This document shows positions 20,000 through 31,249 of a stretch of 64,000 nucleotides of DNA, piece after piece. The stretch comes from Misgurnus anguillicaudatus (Eukaryota; Chordata; Actinopteri; Cypriniformes; Cobitidae): the NCBI RefSeq assembly GCF_027580225.2, contig NC_073352.2, positions 4,838,501-4,902,500 on the forward strand, given 5' to 3'. Made by a program: the position numbers and the translations under genes. Numbering within the stretch: the first letter of the stretch is position 1; each line of letters opens with the position of its first letter. Below the pieces are notes generated by a model. The model had not been told where the DNA came from, ran no database searches, and saw only the letters and a program-made list of their open reading frames with translations.

Positions 20000-22900
20000 T
20001 GGAAAAGAGCACAACAATTGGCAATCGAGATGGGCCATGAAAAGAGCACAGAACCAGAGACCACAGCTGGCTTCTCGATGGGCAATACAATCAGGTGGCC
20101 ACCTAAAAGAGGTAAGCGTTTTGCTTATTCAAAGATTGTATTGTTCACCTGAGATTGCTCGTGGTGGTAAGATTAATCACAACTGCTCTTCCAAATTTAA
20201 GAATAAAAAGAAGAAATGAATGATTATTAGACTAAATTATAAGAATAAAGGGTTTCATTTTCAGAGGAAACATGTGCATGCACTCATCTGTTGTGTTACT
20301 AACAGGACTTGGTAGTAGTAGAACAGGTGATTATTTTTATTTTTGAAATGGCTTTGATGATCGAAGTAAATCGAAGCGAATTTTTTATTTTAAGTGAAGA
20401 AAACGCGTAAGAGTTTATGCAGTGTTGGACAGGAAGTGGATCTGCATGTCTATTGTCTGTTGAGGAAGTGAATGATTATAGAGGTCTATTGTCTCTTGGG
20501 GACAATAGATGTCTATTTTCTGTTGGGGAGGTGAATGACAATAGAGGCCTATTGTCTGGTGAATGACAATAGAAGTCTGTGCCTGTGGTTGGAAGTGTTA
20601 TGGCACAGAGGTCAATTTTGCGTATCAAAATTGACAGTATACCGCCTTAAAGTGGTATATTTTATTGTTTTAATTAAGATCCACGTTGAGGAAGTGTAGT
20701 GGGTCTGTTGTTCAAGGTACTTTAGGTAAAGTACAGTTTTGTTTTGTTTAATTGTATTTGTTTCTGTGTGTGTATGTGTCTGTGCTAGCTAGCCTGAGTC
20801 TGTGAGAGCAAGTCTGAAATGAGAAAAGGTGGGGGCTGAGTGAGCAGTGGATGTGTCTTTCTTCTGTGGCTCTGTAGAGAAGCACAGAGCGGTGTTGTGT
20901 TACACTAGTGTGGAGTGAATGATTGTTTAAAACTGTGGAGAGGGAATACGGTGTGAAAATATGTGAATATGCTTGAGAATATAAGTATGAATATGAATAC
21001 GATATGAATAAGAGACAGTTATAAGTGCTGGGTATTAAATATGATATTTGAAGATATTGTGGAGTTATTGTAGCCAAAAATATAAATTATTATAGTAAAG
21101 TACACAGCTACTTCTAGAATCTGAATAATTCATTTAAATGATTGATTAAAATAAATAAGTGTGCTCAATGAGAAATAATTATAAAATATAAGGTTTGTTA
21201 TATTGCAAGAAAAGATCATGGCAGTCACATTAATGGAAAAATTAGGATTGAGCAACTATTGTGTGGAGAATTGGATGATAAGAAACTTGAATGTTCAAAT
21301 GAGGAAACATTTGATGTGGCATTGTGTGAGAAAAATATAACTAAATAAAAATATAAACTAAAAGAATAAAAGAAGAGTTAATTAACAGACAAAGAAATGC
21401 TTGAGGAGAGAGAGAGAGAGAGAAGGCGAAGAGTAAAAGGGAGGGGGTGCTGATGATCACCAGATGTGACCTGTAAAGGCCAATTCCAAGGCTCAAGGGA
21501 ATTGTAGTTTTAAGGCAAAGTCTAGTAGAAAGACGAGATGAGGCGTTGAAAGAGGAAAAGTATATAAAAAAAAAAAAAAAAGAAGAGTAAAGATCAAGTT
21601 ATTAAAGGTGGAAATAAAGAGAAAAATAAAAAGGACAGAAAAATTATTAAAAGGTGAATGACACAGATAAATTATACAAAGATAAATTATTACAAAATGA
21701 AGAGGAGTCTTCATCTGATGATGGAAGGTGGTCACAAAATAAATTTTATTTTAAATCAAAAGGCAATATTTTGCATGGGTCAAACTGAAACCTTGTGGGG
21801 CTGATCATTCCTATCCTTTGACATTCAAGAAAATGAATAAACGCTGGCAAGAAACAGACAATGAAAAAACTGTGTGACAAAGTGTTGGAGGAGCAAAGAG
21901 GCAACAACTCTTCAGCTGGACACGTCCTATGTGAATGGACTATATGAAGCAGTGAATGGGGCACTGCACAGACCATTACAAAAAAGACTGAGTGGAGTCC
22001 AGAAGGAGACTCACAAAGACAATATTGTTCTTGGAGACAAGAGAAAAACTGGACTATACTTTTGCTTCTTCATACAAGCCTTTGGGTGAAAGAGGGGAAG
22101 AGTGAAAGCAGCCGTCCAATGTTTAGTTTGTAATTATAGGGACACAAACAATCTTTAGGGGAAAATCAGCTAGACAAATTTAAAGGCTGATAAAGAATTT
22201 ATGTTGTTAGGTGTGACTACCTTTTCTGAAATCAAATCAGACTCCTAAAAATCTAATATGGCTTTAAAATGTGGTATACTACAGAGGAAGGAAAGGAAAA
22301 GGAAAATAAAATATATTAAATAAATAAATTAAATAACACCAAAGGATATTATAAAAGGTAAACAAGAAAAAGCTGGGAAAATAGAGAAAAGAAAATAACT
22401 AATTCTTGTGACAAACTTAGCATGACCATAAGTTAAGCAAATAAATCTAAAGTGTATCTAGGCTACAGTTTGAGAGCAATTAATGACAAGAAGATTGAGG
22501 TTCCAAAAAACCACACATTGCTGACAAATGTTTCTCCATTTGATAAACATTTTTACTGTGTTTTTGATTTGCATAGGAAATAGATACTTGTTTGCGTTTA
22601 CGTATTTTCTTGTGAAGGACAACATTATACAGGTTAAGATTTGATGAAACACCATTCCAATATGCTGAAATGTTGGTCTGGTTGATTGCTGCTAAAATGT
22701 ATAGTGATTTGTTTTCATTGAAGTAGGCTCACAGGAGAACAGTTGATTTTGCCAGCATGGGCAAATACATAACAGATGTGGAAGCTAAAAGGGCCTCTAG
22801 AGTGTAAGGAAAACCTATTAGATCATACAGAAGTGAAAATATCTCCGTCATTAATAATGTTATCAGAGATGCACATGGGACAAAGAATTGGAATAAAAAT

Positions 22901-23037
22901 TTGAAAATTTGATTTGTAATAAGAATAAAAATTTGATTTGACTATCATAAGAATGAAGAATTGACTATCATCTACAATCACAAGAGATGGTAGACAAAAT
23001 GGTATATAAAAGAAATCATCCTCAAAGCCATACTTAA

Positions 23038-23185
23038 CAAAGTGTGTGAAAATACTAAACTTAACTGGATTGATGCTTTACCTCTTGCATTAACAAGCAT
23101 GTAAACTAACAACAGCACACCTTTAACACTGCATGAAATGTTCGCCGATCGACCTATGCGTATTGTAAAAACCATCTGGAATTAA
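23038..23185 (+). pseudogene. Retroviral integrase-like relic
   Basis: The plus-strand frame here keeps the W-DALPLAL pattern and, further on, a short LTLHEM-F-DRP motif. These are typical of the end of the catalytic core of retroviral integrases. An in-frame stop splits it near 23101, and the sequence around it has no matching frame. It is the only trace of pol recognised in the interior, so other genes are missing or decayed. Confidence 0.5.
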
Positions 23186-25390
23186 GTGTTATATGAAGAA
23201 ACTAATTGTCTATGTATTTGAGCTATTTATGTTCAGAAAATAAAAGGACGAGGAGGAGAGACAACATGCCTCGGTGTGAGAGATGATCTAGCTTATCTGA
23301 GGGTCAAAAGGTCGGAGGGGCTGCAGGAGAATGCAGAAGGAGCAAACCTGCCAAAAGGGCCAAACACAGTCAAAGGGGGCTGCAGAGGGATGAGAGCAGC
23401 TCTATGCGGAAAGTCCAAGTGGGAGGAGCAATCAATGCATCAGAGCTCGTAGAGGACGCCAATTGGAGAGGAGGAAAATTACGCACATGATATGAAAAAG
23501 AAACATCAAAACCAAATCAAATCAAAAGCAATTCAAATATACCGACGAACGGATGAACAAAGTTTTAAGCATCGAGAGGAAAAGTGGAAAAAAGAAATTG
23601 TCAACAGAAATTGAAAAGAACGAAGCTGATTACTACAGAAGATTTGCATGGCCACAGTCAATCAAACTTCTCGGCAATGACTGTTGCCTTCAACGAGGCC
23701 CAGTGAAAGATCTGTAACAATATCAAAGGAACTTAATCTGAGAGAAAGACTGAAAACATTAAAACTACACAGAGACATTGAACAGAGAACATAAGGTGGA
23801 CATTTTATGGGAAACATCCCAAAGAAAACAAATGATACAAATGGACAATATTTAAAATCAAAGAAATAGGTTTACAAAGTTGCTTTTTATGCTCTAAACT
23901 AAATCAGATTTTAATAAGGTAATAACATTTTCAAGTCCACATAAATATGATACAGGTGATAAATTCAACAAGAATTCTTCTGGATTAGAGAAAAAGTTAA
24001 GATCAACTTGTCTGGATAAATAGTTAGGCCTTTTGGGGAAAGTCTGAGTTTAAAGATATATTTTGTAGGCCACAATTTGGTAATTTTTGTCAATGTTAGT
24101 ATGTTAACAAAAACATTAACATAGAAAAAGGAAAGATAGAGATTTCAAAATGATACAGTACAAGAAAATGTAAGCCTTAGACTTAGAAAAATTCAATAGG
24201 AAATGCTTTATAACAGAAATTTTGAATAAATCAACTACAAAAACTCTAGATCTATTATGAAGACATCAAAGAGGCTAGCGTAAGGTGTACAAGTGAGAAG
24301 AGAAATGGTATTAGAAAAAGAAGACTATAATCAAATCATAGCAACATATACAATGAAGATGTTTGGAGAATTATTCTGGATTTGTAGAAAATGAAAATGT
24401 TGTTATCATTAGGAGGGAGAGAAAAAGTACTTAAATATGATGGAGACAGGAAATCACTACAAAAGAAGGGTATTTAGAATCATTATAAAAGGATGAACAA
24501 AATAATTAATCATAAAATTATATGTAGAGTCTGTCGATTAACCAAATAAGTGCCAAAATTACATTAAGGTATGGGATTAAGCTAAATAAGGAATTTAATA
24601 AAGTTTGTCAGAATAAAAATACAAAACAAATAAACTATGTAAAGTACTACAATCAAAAGTAGATTATTAAGGTTACCAATAAGGCATTTATTTATCTTAG
24701 GATAACAACTAGATGCAGCCAGTAGAAATACATGACAACATATACTGAATCAATTTTTAGAGGTAGAGGTTAGAGGGTAAATAAGTTGTAGGTGTCTTTT
24801 TAGAAAACCAAATGGAAGTTAAAATATCAGGATGATGGAGAAATTAACTTGAAATTAACAAGAATGTTATTAGGACTTACGTTACAAAACAATATTGAAT
24901 TTACAACTGGGAGATGGGTATTCAAGTACTTCTGATGATGATGATGAAGAGGAGGAATAAGATGTATTTGTATTGAAACAAATATTTCTTATTTGTCATG
25001 CTTTACTTTTTGTTTTTATCTTTAGTAATTTTTGTTTTATTTGCTTTTTGGGTTTTGCTTTATTTTGTTTACTTTTAACTTTACAATATATTCTACATAA
25101 CTGGGACAACCAACAGCAGGTGCAGAATCAATTACACGCACACATTTTTTAAACTTTTTATAAAGAGGGACCTTAAGTTCTTTTACTTTTACATTCAAAG
25201 ACAAAACAAGAATGGAAAGATGTTTGCTCTTATTGTCCATAGTTCGAAGTGCAGTGGCATAATTTGGTAATTGGTAATGTACAGTGGCTTTCTTTAGTCA
25301 CAATATATAGTAATAACTGAGACACTGAGTTATGAAACGGCACTTCGGATTAAAATAAATAAACAGGAAACTGAGGCTAAGGAAGCCTCA

Positions 25391-25400
25391 GAGCGGGGAA
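25391..25400 (+). promoter_or_regulatory. Polypurine tract candidate
   Basis: GAGCGGGGAA ends exactly where the 3' LTR begins. It is short and broken by one C, which is weaker than usual. Confidence 0.55.
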
Positions 25401-25894
25401 TGAAGTGGTTTGTTTTAATCCGAATATGTGTATCAAATACCGAATATGTGTATCAAATACTTTACCATTATGTTTATATGTTTTTTCTATAATGTTTATA
25501 TGTTTTTTCTATATGGATATAACCAGTTACTTTACCTTTATGTTTTTATGGTTTTCTATATGAAGTTCAGTTATAGGCATCACATAGTGTACCAGTGTGT
25601 GTGTGTGTAGAAAATTACCAGAGGGTAAGAACAAAGGACCTACAGCCCCGGGAATGTGTTTCTATATAATATGAACCATATGTTGCTTCATGTTACAAAC
25701 CCATGGGAATAGGATTGCGTGCGAAGGCAGACTTAAATACTCTAGCACAGGGGAAAGTTTTTCAGCGAGTCTTGGAGATCGTGCAGGACTGCTCGGCTTT
25801 TATTCTGTCTGGTTAATAAAAGTCTATCTTTTGAAAATGAAACCTACGGTTTGAGTATTTTATTCTTAAAGAACCCAAGAGGAAAACCACAACA
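25401..25894 (+). repeat. 3' LTR
   Basis: The 3' LTR has the same length as the 5' LTR and differs by eye at three transitions (in CTACAG(T/C)CCCGGG, CTCTAG(T/C)ACAGGGG and TTCAG(T/C)GAGTC). ATAG follows at 25895-25898 as the target duplication. Confidence 0.9.
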
Positions 25895-25984
25895 ATAGTA
25901 GAAAATATGAGCTAGGCATCATGTATGACAGATGCCAATGTAAGGTATTAGCTACAAAATGAACAGATCCTGTCATGAGGATAT

Positions 25985-26856
25985 AAGGAGCCATAGTCTG
26001 ACGTTCATACACTAAACCTTCTTGGCACGTTCACAGACATTCAAGAGGGGTGCAAGAGTGACGTCCAGATACTGACCCTGTTTTGCACGTCCACAGACAT
26101 CCATAAGGGGTCATAGTCTGACGTTCATACACTGAACCTTTTTGGTACGTTCACAAACATTCAAAAGGGGTGCAAGAGTGACGTCCAGATACTGACTCTT
26201 TTTTGCACATCCACAGGCAGCCATAAGGGGTCGTAGTATGACGTTCATACACTGAACCTTCTTGGCACGTTCACAGACATTCAAGAGGGGTGCAAGAGTG
26301 ACGTCCAGATACTGACCCTGTTTTGCACATCCACAGACATCCATAAGTAGTCATAGTCTGATGTTCATACATTGAACCTTTTTGGTACATTCGCAGACAT
26401 CCAAAAAGGGTGCAAGAGTGACTTTCAGACACTGACTCTGTTTTGCACGTCCACAGACATCCATAAGGAGTCATAGTCTGACGTTCATACATTGAACCTT
26501 TTTGGTACGTTCAAAGACATCCAAAAGGGGTGCAAGAGTGACGTCCAGATACTGACCCTGTTTTGCACGTCCACAGACATCCATAAGGGGTCATAGTCTG
26601 ACGTTCATACACTGAACCTTTTTGGTACGTTCACAGACATTCAAAAGGGGTGCAAGAGTGACGTTCAGATACTGACTCTTTTTTGCACATCCACAGGCAG
26701 CCATAAGGGGTCGTAGTATGACGTTCATACACTGAACCTTCTTGGCACGTTCACAGACATTCAAGAGGGGTGCAAGAGTGACGTCCAGATACTGACCCTG
26801 TTTTGCACATCCACAGACATCCATAAGGAGTCATAGTCTGATGTTCATACATTGAA
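25985..26856. repeat. 60/120-bp satellite array, first part
   Basis: Two related 60-bp half-units alternate. One has TGACGTTCATACACTGAACC, TTGGTACGTTCACAGACATT and GGGGTGCAAGAG. The other has TGACGTCCAGATACTGACCC, TTTTGCACGTCCACAGACAT and GGGGTCATAGTC. All six frames are partly open because the unit is a multiple of three, giving peptides such as MDVCGCAKQGQYLDV. The array is cut at 26856 by a LINE and resumes at 28190. Confidence 0.9.
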
Positions 26857-26869
26857 GAGTGACTGATCA

Positions 26870-27196
26870 ATTCTGGCATCTTTACACTGGCTACCAGTTA
26901 AATATCGTATACAATTTAAAATATTACTAATCACCTACAAAGCCTTAAATGGCCTAGCACCCTCATATCTTAGAGAATTATTATCAGAATACAATCCATC
27001 ACGTGCATTGCGGTCACAAAATTCTGGCCTCTTAATTATCCCTAAAATATCAAAAGTGTCTAAAGGTGGCAGATCCTTTTCCTACTTAGCCCCTAAGCTC
27101 TGGAATGATTTACCAACCGACGTCCGAAAATCAGAGACAGTAGATAACTTTAAATCTAGACTTAAAACTTTTCTCTTTAACAAGGCTTTCAAATAG
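26870..27196 (+). pseudogene. LINE ORF2 C-terminal end
   Basis: The frame reads LHWLPVKYRIQF, ITYKALNGLAPSYLRELLSE, SRALRSQNSGLL, RSFSYLAPKLWNDLPTDVR and FLFNKAFK, then TAG. It is the same segment as 13590-13921. No catalytic part is present. Confidence 0.85.
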
Positions 27197-27374
27197 TTGT
27201 TTTAAAAATGGTACTTATCTCCTAATAGCTAGCTTGTACAACCTAATAAATAAATAAATTAATGAATAAATTAAAACCTTTTTTTTCGTCAACACTTCAA
27301 AGCATGGTAAATCTCATTAATACTCTTTAGTAATATGCTGAAACTTTGAATTGGTTTTCGATTGAGTCTTAACT

Positions 27375-27500
27375 GCCAAATATGGCCGGCTTGCAATTTT
27401 GGCCTTTTCCCATGACCTTAAAATAGTATGTCATACAGAACCGTTTGCCACTGTACGTTAGCATTAACGACGGCAGTGGGGCCTCTGGCCTTAGTCAAAC
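27375..27500 (+). repeat. Single 128-bp unit, unexpanded
   Basis: The sequence has ATATGGCCGGCTTGCAATTTTGG, ATAGTATGTCATACAG, CCGTTTGCCACTGTACG, TTAACGACGGCAGTGGGG and CTTAGTCAAACGAG. It aligns to one unit of the array at 14030-15320. Confidence 0.8.
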
Positions 27501-28189
27501 GAGTTCTGTTTCCATTTCTAAAATCATCAAGTATATGTAATACACTTAACCAGCAATAGTTAGCCTGTCCGGAACCGAGCTGACTAAAACCACATTACTG
27601 TGTGACACTTGTTTTCTATGTGAACGGCCCCTACGCTAATAAGATTTTGTTTCTCTCTCCCTGTCTCGTCCTTGATCCCGAGGACGAGACAAACAGATCC
27701 AGTTCCGGTACATGTGAAAGTCGGCACACAACTGATCTACTAGCTGTTCTTCAACGTGATGTCCAGCTGATGCCTGACCAAAGACCACCGGCAGAACCCG
27801 CTTAATCTCCGCTTAATCTCCGCTTAATCTCCTTCCGTTTCAATGTGTATATATATATATATACCTCCCAAGGGTTTTTTCCTCCTATGACTTTTTTTAC
27901 TTCCCCGGCTAAAATTCCGGGGGGTTTTTCTCCTAGGGGGTTTTTCAACCCGGGGAGGCAGCCTTTTTGGGCTTAACCTCCATACGTTACATTAGTAATA
28001 CGTTTGCTTATAATGTTGATTTATAGCCGTAGCAAATTTAACTGCTTGTGCTATCGTTTATTATGTTGTGCTATCTGTCGATTTTCTGTGCTTTTCACTG
28101 CATCTATTATGTAAAGCTGCTTTGATACAATTACCAAATTGTGAAAAGCGCTATATAAATAAAATTGAATTGAATTGAATTGAATTGAA

Positions 28190-29370
28190 CCTTTTTGGTA
28201 CATTCGCAGACATCCAAAAAGGGTGCAAGAGTGACTTTCAGACACTGACTCTGTTTTGCACGTCCACAGACATCCATAAGGAGTCATAGTCTGACGTTCA
28301 TACATTGAACCTTTTTGGTACGTTCAAAGACATCCAAAAGGGGTACAAGAGTGACGTCCAGATACTGACCCTGTTTTGCACGTCCACAGACATCCATAAG
28401 GGGTCATAGTCTGACGTTCATACACTGAACCTTTTTGGTACGTTCACAGACATTCAAAAGGGGTGCAAGAGTGACATCCAGATACTGACTCTTTTTTGCA
28501 CATCCACAGACAGCCATAAGGGGTCGTAGTATGACGTTCATACACTGAACCTTCTTGGCACGTTCACAGACATTCAAGAGGGGTGCAAGAGTGACGTCCA
28601 GATACTGACCCTGTTTTGCACATCCACAGACATCCATAAGGAGTCATAGTCTGATGTTCATACATTGAACCTTTTTGGTACGTTCACAGACATCCAAAAA
28701 GGGTGCAAGAGTGACTTTCAGACACTGACCCTGTTTTGCACGTCCACAGACATCCATAAGGGGTCATAGTCTGACGTTCATACACTGAACCTTTTTGGCA
28801 CGTCCAGAGACATCCAAGAACGGTGCAAGAGTGACGTCCAGATATTAACCCTGTTTTGCACGTCCACAGACATCCATAAGGGGTCATAGTCTGACGTTTA
28901 TGCACTGAACCTTTTTGGTACGTTCACAGACATCCAAAAGGGGTGCAAGAGTGACATCCAGACAATGACCCTTTTTGCACGTCCACAGACATCCATAAGG
29001 GGTCATAGTCTGACGTTCATACGCTGAACCTGTACTGCACGTCCACAGATGCCCACAGTGTGAACCAAACAGACAATCATACACCCAACCTTTCTGGCAC
29101 GTCCACAGACATCCAAGAGGGGTGCAAGAGTGACGTCCAGACACTGACCCTGTTTTACACGTCCACAGACATCCATAAGGGGTTGTAGTCTGACGTTCAT
29201 ATGCTGAACCTGTACTGCACGTCCACAGACATCCATAAGGGGTGGTAGTCTGACGTTCATACAATGAACCTTTTTGGCACGTTCACAGACATCCAAAAGG
29301 GGTGCAAGAGTGACGTCCAGACACTGACCCTCTATTGCACGTTCAGCAGACGTTTAAAAGTGGGTCTGAA
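28190..29370. repeat. 60/120-bp satellite array, second part
   Basis: The array of 25985-26856 continues for about ten 120-bp units and becomes more variable toward the right. One unit at about 29040-29095 is strongly diverged. The array fades out near 29370 at GCAGACGTTTAAAAG, a word shared with the 107-bp array at 16.6-17.1 kb. Confidence 0.88.
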
Positions 29371-29608
29371 CTAACGGACGTTATACAGACATGATCTGAA
29401 TGTCTCCCAGACATTCCATGTTTGGTGGGAACTTTTTTTAATACTGTATCCTAAATTATGGATAATTAATACATTAATAAGATAATAAATTTCTGGAGTG
29501 TTAAAAAAAATAACAACAAGAACCGTACTGAACCGAGAACCGTGACCATAGAACCGTGATACGAACCGAACAGAGGGTTTTGTGAACCGTGCCACCCCTA
29601 GTGTATAT

Positions 29609-29952
29609 ACATGTATATCTCCCAAGGGTTTTTCCCTCCTAGGACTTTTTATTTTTTATTTCCTCGGCTAAACAACCAGGGGTTTTTGTTTTTTTCTCCT
29701 AGGGGGTTTTTTACCCCGGGGAGGTAGCCTGCTTGGGCTTAACTTAGCTTCTTCTCCTAGACGTTACATTAGTAATACGCTCGCTCATAATGTCGAGTCA
29801 TAGCCGCAGCAAATTTGACTGCTTATGCTATTGTGTATTATGTTGTGCTATCTGTCGTTTTTCTGTGCTTTTACTGCTTCTATTAATGTAAGGCTGCTTT
29901 GAAACAATTGAGTATTGTGAAAAGCGCTATATAAATAAAATTGAATTGAATT
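29609..29952 (+). other. LINE 3' tail, right part
   Basis: ATCTCCCAAGGGTTTTTCCC, TCCTAGGGGGTTTTTTACCC and AAGCGCTATATAAATAAAAT match the tail of the second LINE copy at 27860-28185. This confirms that the hAT element interrupted this tail. Confidence 0.8.
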
Positions 29953-29984
29953 GTGAGTACACTGTATTACCATCACATCTATGT

Positions 29985-30990
29985 ATCTTGCCTGAAGTAT
30001 GGAGTACCTGCAGTTCCTTTGAGCCACTTGCTTGAGTACGCCCTTGTATGCCCAAAGCCGAAAGTCACCTCCTTGTGGATACGTACATGTATGCCCCCCA
30101 ATGTCAAGAACCACTTACCTGAGTACGCCCTTGTATGTCCAAGGCAAAGAGCCACTTACTTGAGTACGCCCTTGTATGCCCAAAGTAGAGAGCCACCTAC
30201 TGTGGATACGTACCTGTATGCCCTTAACGCTAAGAGCCACATACTTGAGTATGCCCTTGTATGCCCAAAGCAGAAAGCCACTTACCTGTGAGTACGTATA
30301 TGTATGCCCCCAACGCTAAGAGTCACTTACCTGAGTACGCCCCTGAGCGCCCAAAGCAAAAAAGCACTTACCGGTGAATACGCACCTGTATGCCCCCTAA
30401 GCAAAGAGCCACTTACCTGTGAACACTTCTTGTATGTCTAGAGGAAAGCTCCAGGTGTCTGGCGTGAACACCTACCTGGGAAGGATTAGTTATCTCAGTG
30501 TATCAATCCCTGCACAATCCAACTACGTACTTGGGACACTTACCGACATCTCCACGGCGAGGAACTACTTACCTTTCCACATATACACCAGGAACCGACC
30601 ATTGATCAATCTCTGTGTCTTGAAGGAAGTCCAGCTGGCCGTGGAGGCTCCAGTCACCCCCGAAGCGGACTCTGCAGTAAAAGGTACTTACCTCAGTTCA
30701 CGTGTCACTTACTGTGTCTCTCCTTTTGCCTCAGGACGACGGAAAGGCGCCACGGGCAGTCCATCTGCAAGGCCGAAAGTAGTGTTACGCTGGAAACATT
30801 GGACGAAAGTCACAGGAAAGCGCATTAAGAAGGCTTACCGGAGCGCTCCCATGATGAAGCACCAGCATCCCTGGATTATACTCTCCGGTCCGAGAGTTTG
30901 TTTTTAGCTCCCCCTTCCTCTCCCCTTTTTACATTTTAAACAATTTAAATAAAGTTTGTTTTAAGTATACTTACCTCTTCTCGTGTGCTT
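29985..30990. repeat. Degenerate ~42-bp tandem repeat within E1, dense in CACTTACCTG
   Basis: GAGTACGCCCTTGTATGCCC, AAAGC and GAGCCACTTACCTG repeat about ten times from 29990 to 30440 and then break up. ACTTACC continues at wider spacing to about 30975. Read on the minus strand these are CAGGTAAGTG words, close to perfect splice donors. A 162-codon frame on the plus strand (30419-30907) shows no domain and is not called. Confidence 0.7.
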
Positions 30991-31084
30991 GGTCCTTGGG
31001 GTGTTCTTGGGACCTCCTCGAGGTGGAAACTAGGAATGGGCGTGACTTACGGCATCTGTGGTCCGCTCCGACCTGTGACATAAC

Positions 31085-31249
31085 TTTATTAAGTGCAAAA
31101 ATTATCCAGAAAGGTTTTACATTTACAGTCCAGGATTTGTCCTTTGAATAAAATTGACTATTTTTGCCCCAGTTGGAAGGGTCATGAATAATAATGTCTG
31201 TCTGATCTGATTGGCTCTGCTCTGAGGCTCATGCCAGTAGCTCACATTA
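31085..31249. repeat. Middle segment of repeat R0
   Basis: TTTATTAAGTGCAAAAATTA, GGGTCATGAATAATAATGT and GAGGCTCATGCCAGTAGCTC match, in inverse orientation, 49355-49530. E1 stands on its left and X1 on its right, so only 165 bp of R0 is left between the two parts of the nest. Confidence 0.75.

Larger units (their letters stand above)
19486..25894 (+). mobile_element. Retrovirus-like LTR element, young LTRs, degenerate interior
   Basis: The two 494-bp LTRs (19486-19979 and 25401-25894) differ at only three positions by eye. ATAG is duplicated outside (19482-19485 and 25895-25898). A tRNA-Lys-type primer binding site lies two bases after the 5' LTR, and a purine-rich GAGCGGGGAA precedes the 3' LTR. 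The 5.4-kb interior is A-rich and has no frame longer than about 110 codons; only an integrase-like relic near 23.05-23.18 kb was noticed. It is a non-coding copy of a retroviral lineage, probably moved by proteins supplied in trans. Confidence 0.88.
26857..28189 (+). mobile_element. 5'-truncated L2-like LINE, second copy
   Basis: It starts inside the end of the reverse transcriptase frame and keeps the whole 3' untranslated region with a single 128-bp unit. It finishes with GAAAAGCGCTATATAAATAA and (TTGAA)n. The satellite unit reads ACATTGAA before it and TTGAACC after it, so it dropped into the array at ATTGAA. It is the uninterrupted reference for the LINE at 12467-29952. Confidence 0.85.
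15720..29600 (+). mobile_element. hAT element with TAGGGGTGGCACGG inverted ends, enlarged to 13.9 kb by insertions
   Basis: The left end is TAGGGGTGGCACGGTTC; the right end has its inverse (GAACCGTGCCACCCCTA) up to 29600. GTGTATAT flanks both ends (15712-15719 and 29601-29608), the 8-bp duplication expected of hAT. Subterminal GAACCG/CGGTTC motifs repeat at both ends. A BED-like first exon of a transposase remains at 15944-16119, but the rest of the transposase is gone. The interior holds satellite arrays, a Tc1-like fragment, a MITE, a retrovirus-like element and a LINE copy. Confidence 0.85.
12467..29952 (+). mobile_element. 5'-truncated L2-like LINE, interrupted by a hAT element
   Basis: The LINE itself is 12467-15719 plus 29609-29952. 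It has a reverse transcriptase remnant, an expanded 3' untranslated region, and a tail with AAAGCGCTATATAAATAAAA and (TTGAA)n. GTGAG stands at 12462-12466 and 29953-29957, a probable 5-bp target duplication inside E1. The second copy of this family (26857-28189) shows the same 3' untranslated region uninterrupted. It confirms that the sequence after 29608 continues the one before 15719. Confidence 0.8.
11963..31080 (+). mobile_element. Element E1: LTR-like repeat TGTCAC...GTGACA, split by later insertions
   Basis: The element proper is 11963-12466 plus 29953-31080, about 1.6 kb. It opens TGTCACGGGGTGACTTTGG and closes GTGACA, with TAAC duplicated outside (11959-11962 and 31081-31084). Its start and end match E2 at 33787-36150 (GGCGGAAC(T/C)GAAAGTGG after the start; ACCTCCTCGAGGTGGAA near the end). 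TG...CA termini, a 4-bp duplication and an AATAAA 3' signal suggest a solo LTR or LTR-like unit, but it has no recognised coding part. The inserted cargo is a LINE that carries a hAT that carries a retroviral element. Confidence 0.7.

Noticed and set aside
26111..29296. Cys-rich repeat proteins (MDVCGCAKQGQYLDV-type and MTPYGCLWTCKT-type) on the minus strand
   Set aside because: These are translations of the 60/120-bp satellite in several overlapping frames at once, which no real gene would show.
30419..30907. 162-codon plus-strand frame in E1
   Set aside because: It starts in the tandem repeat, has no recognisable domain and no counterpart in E2.
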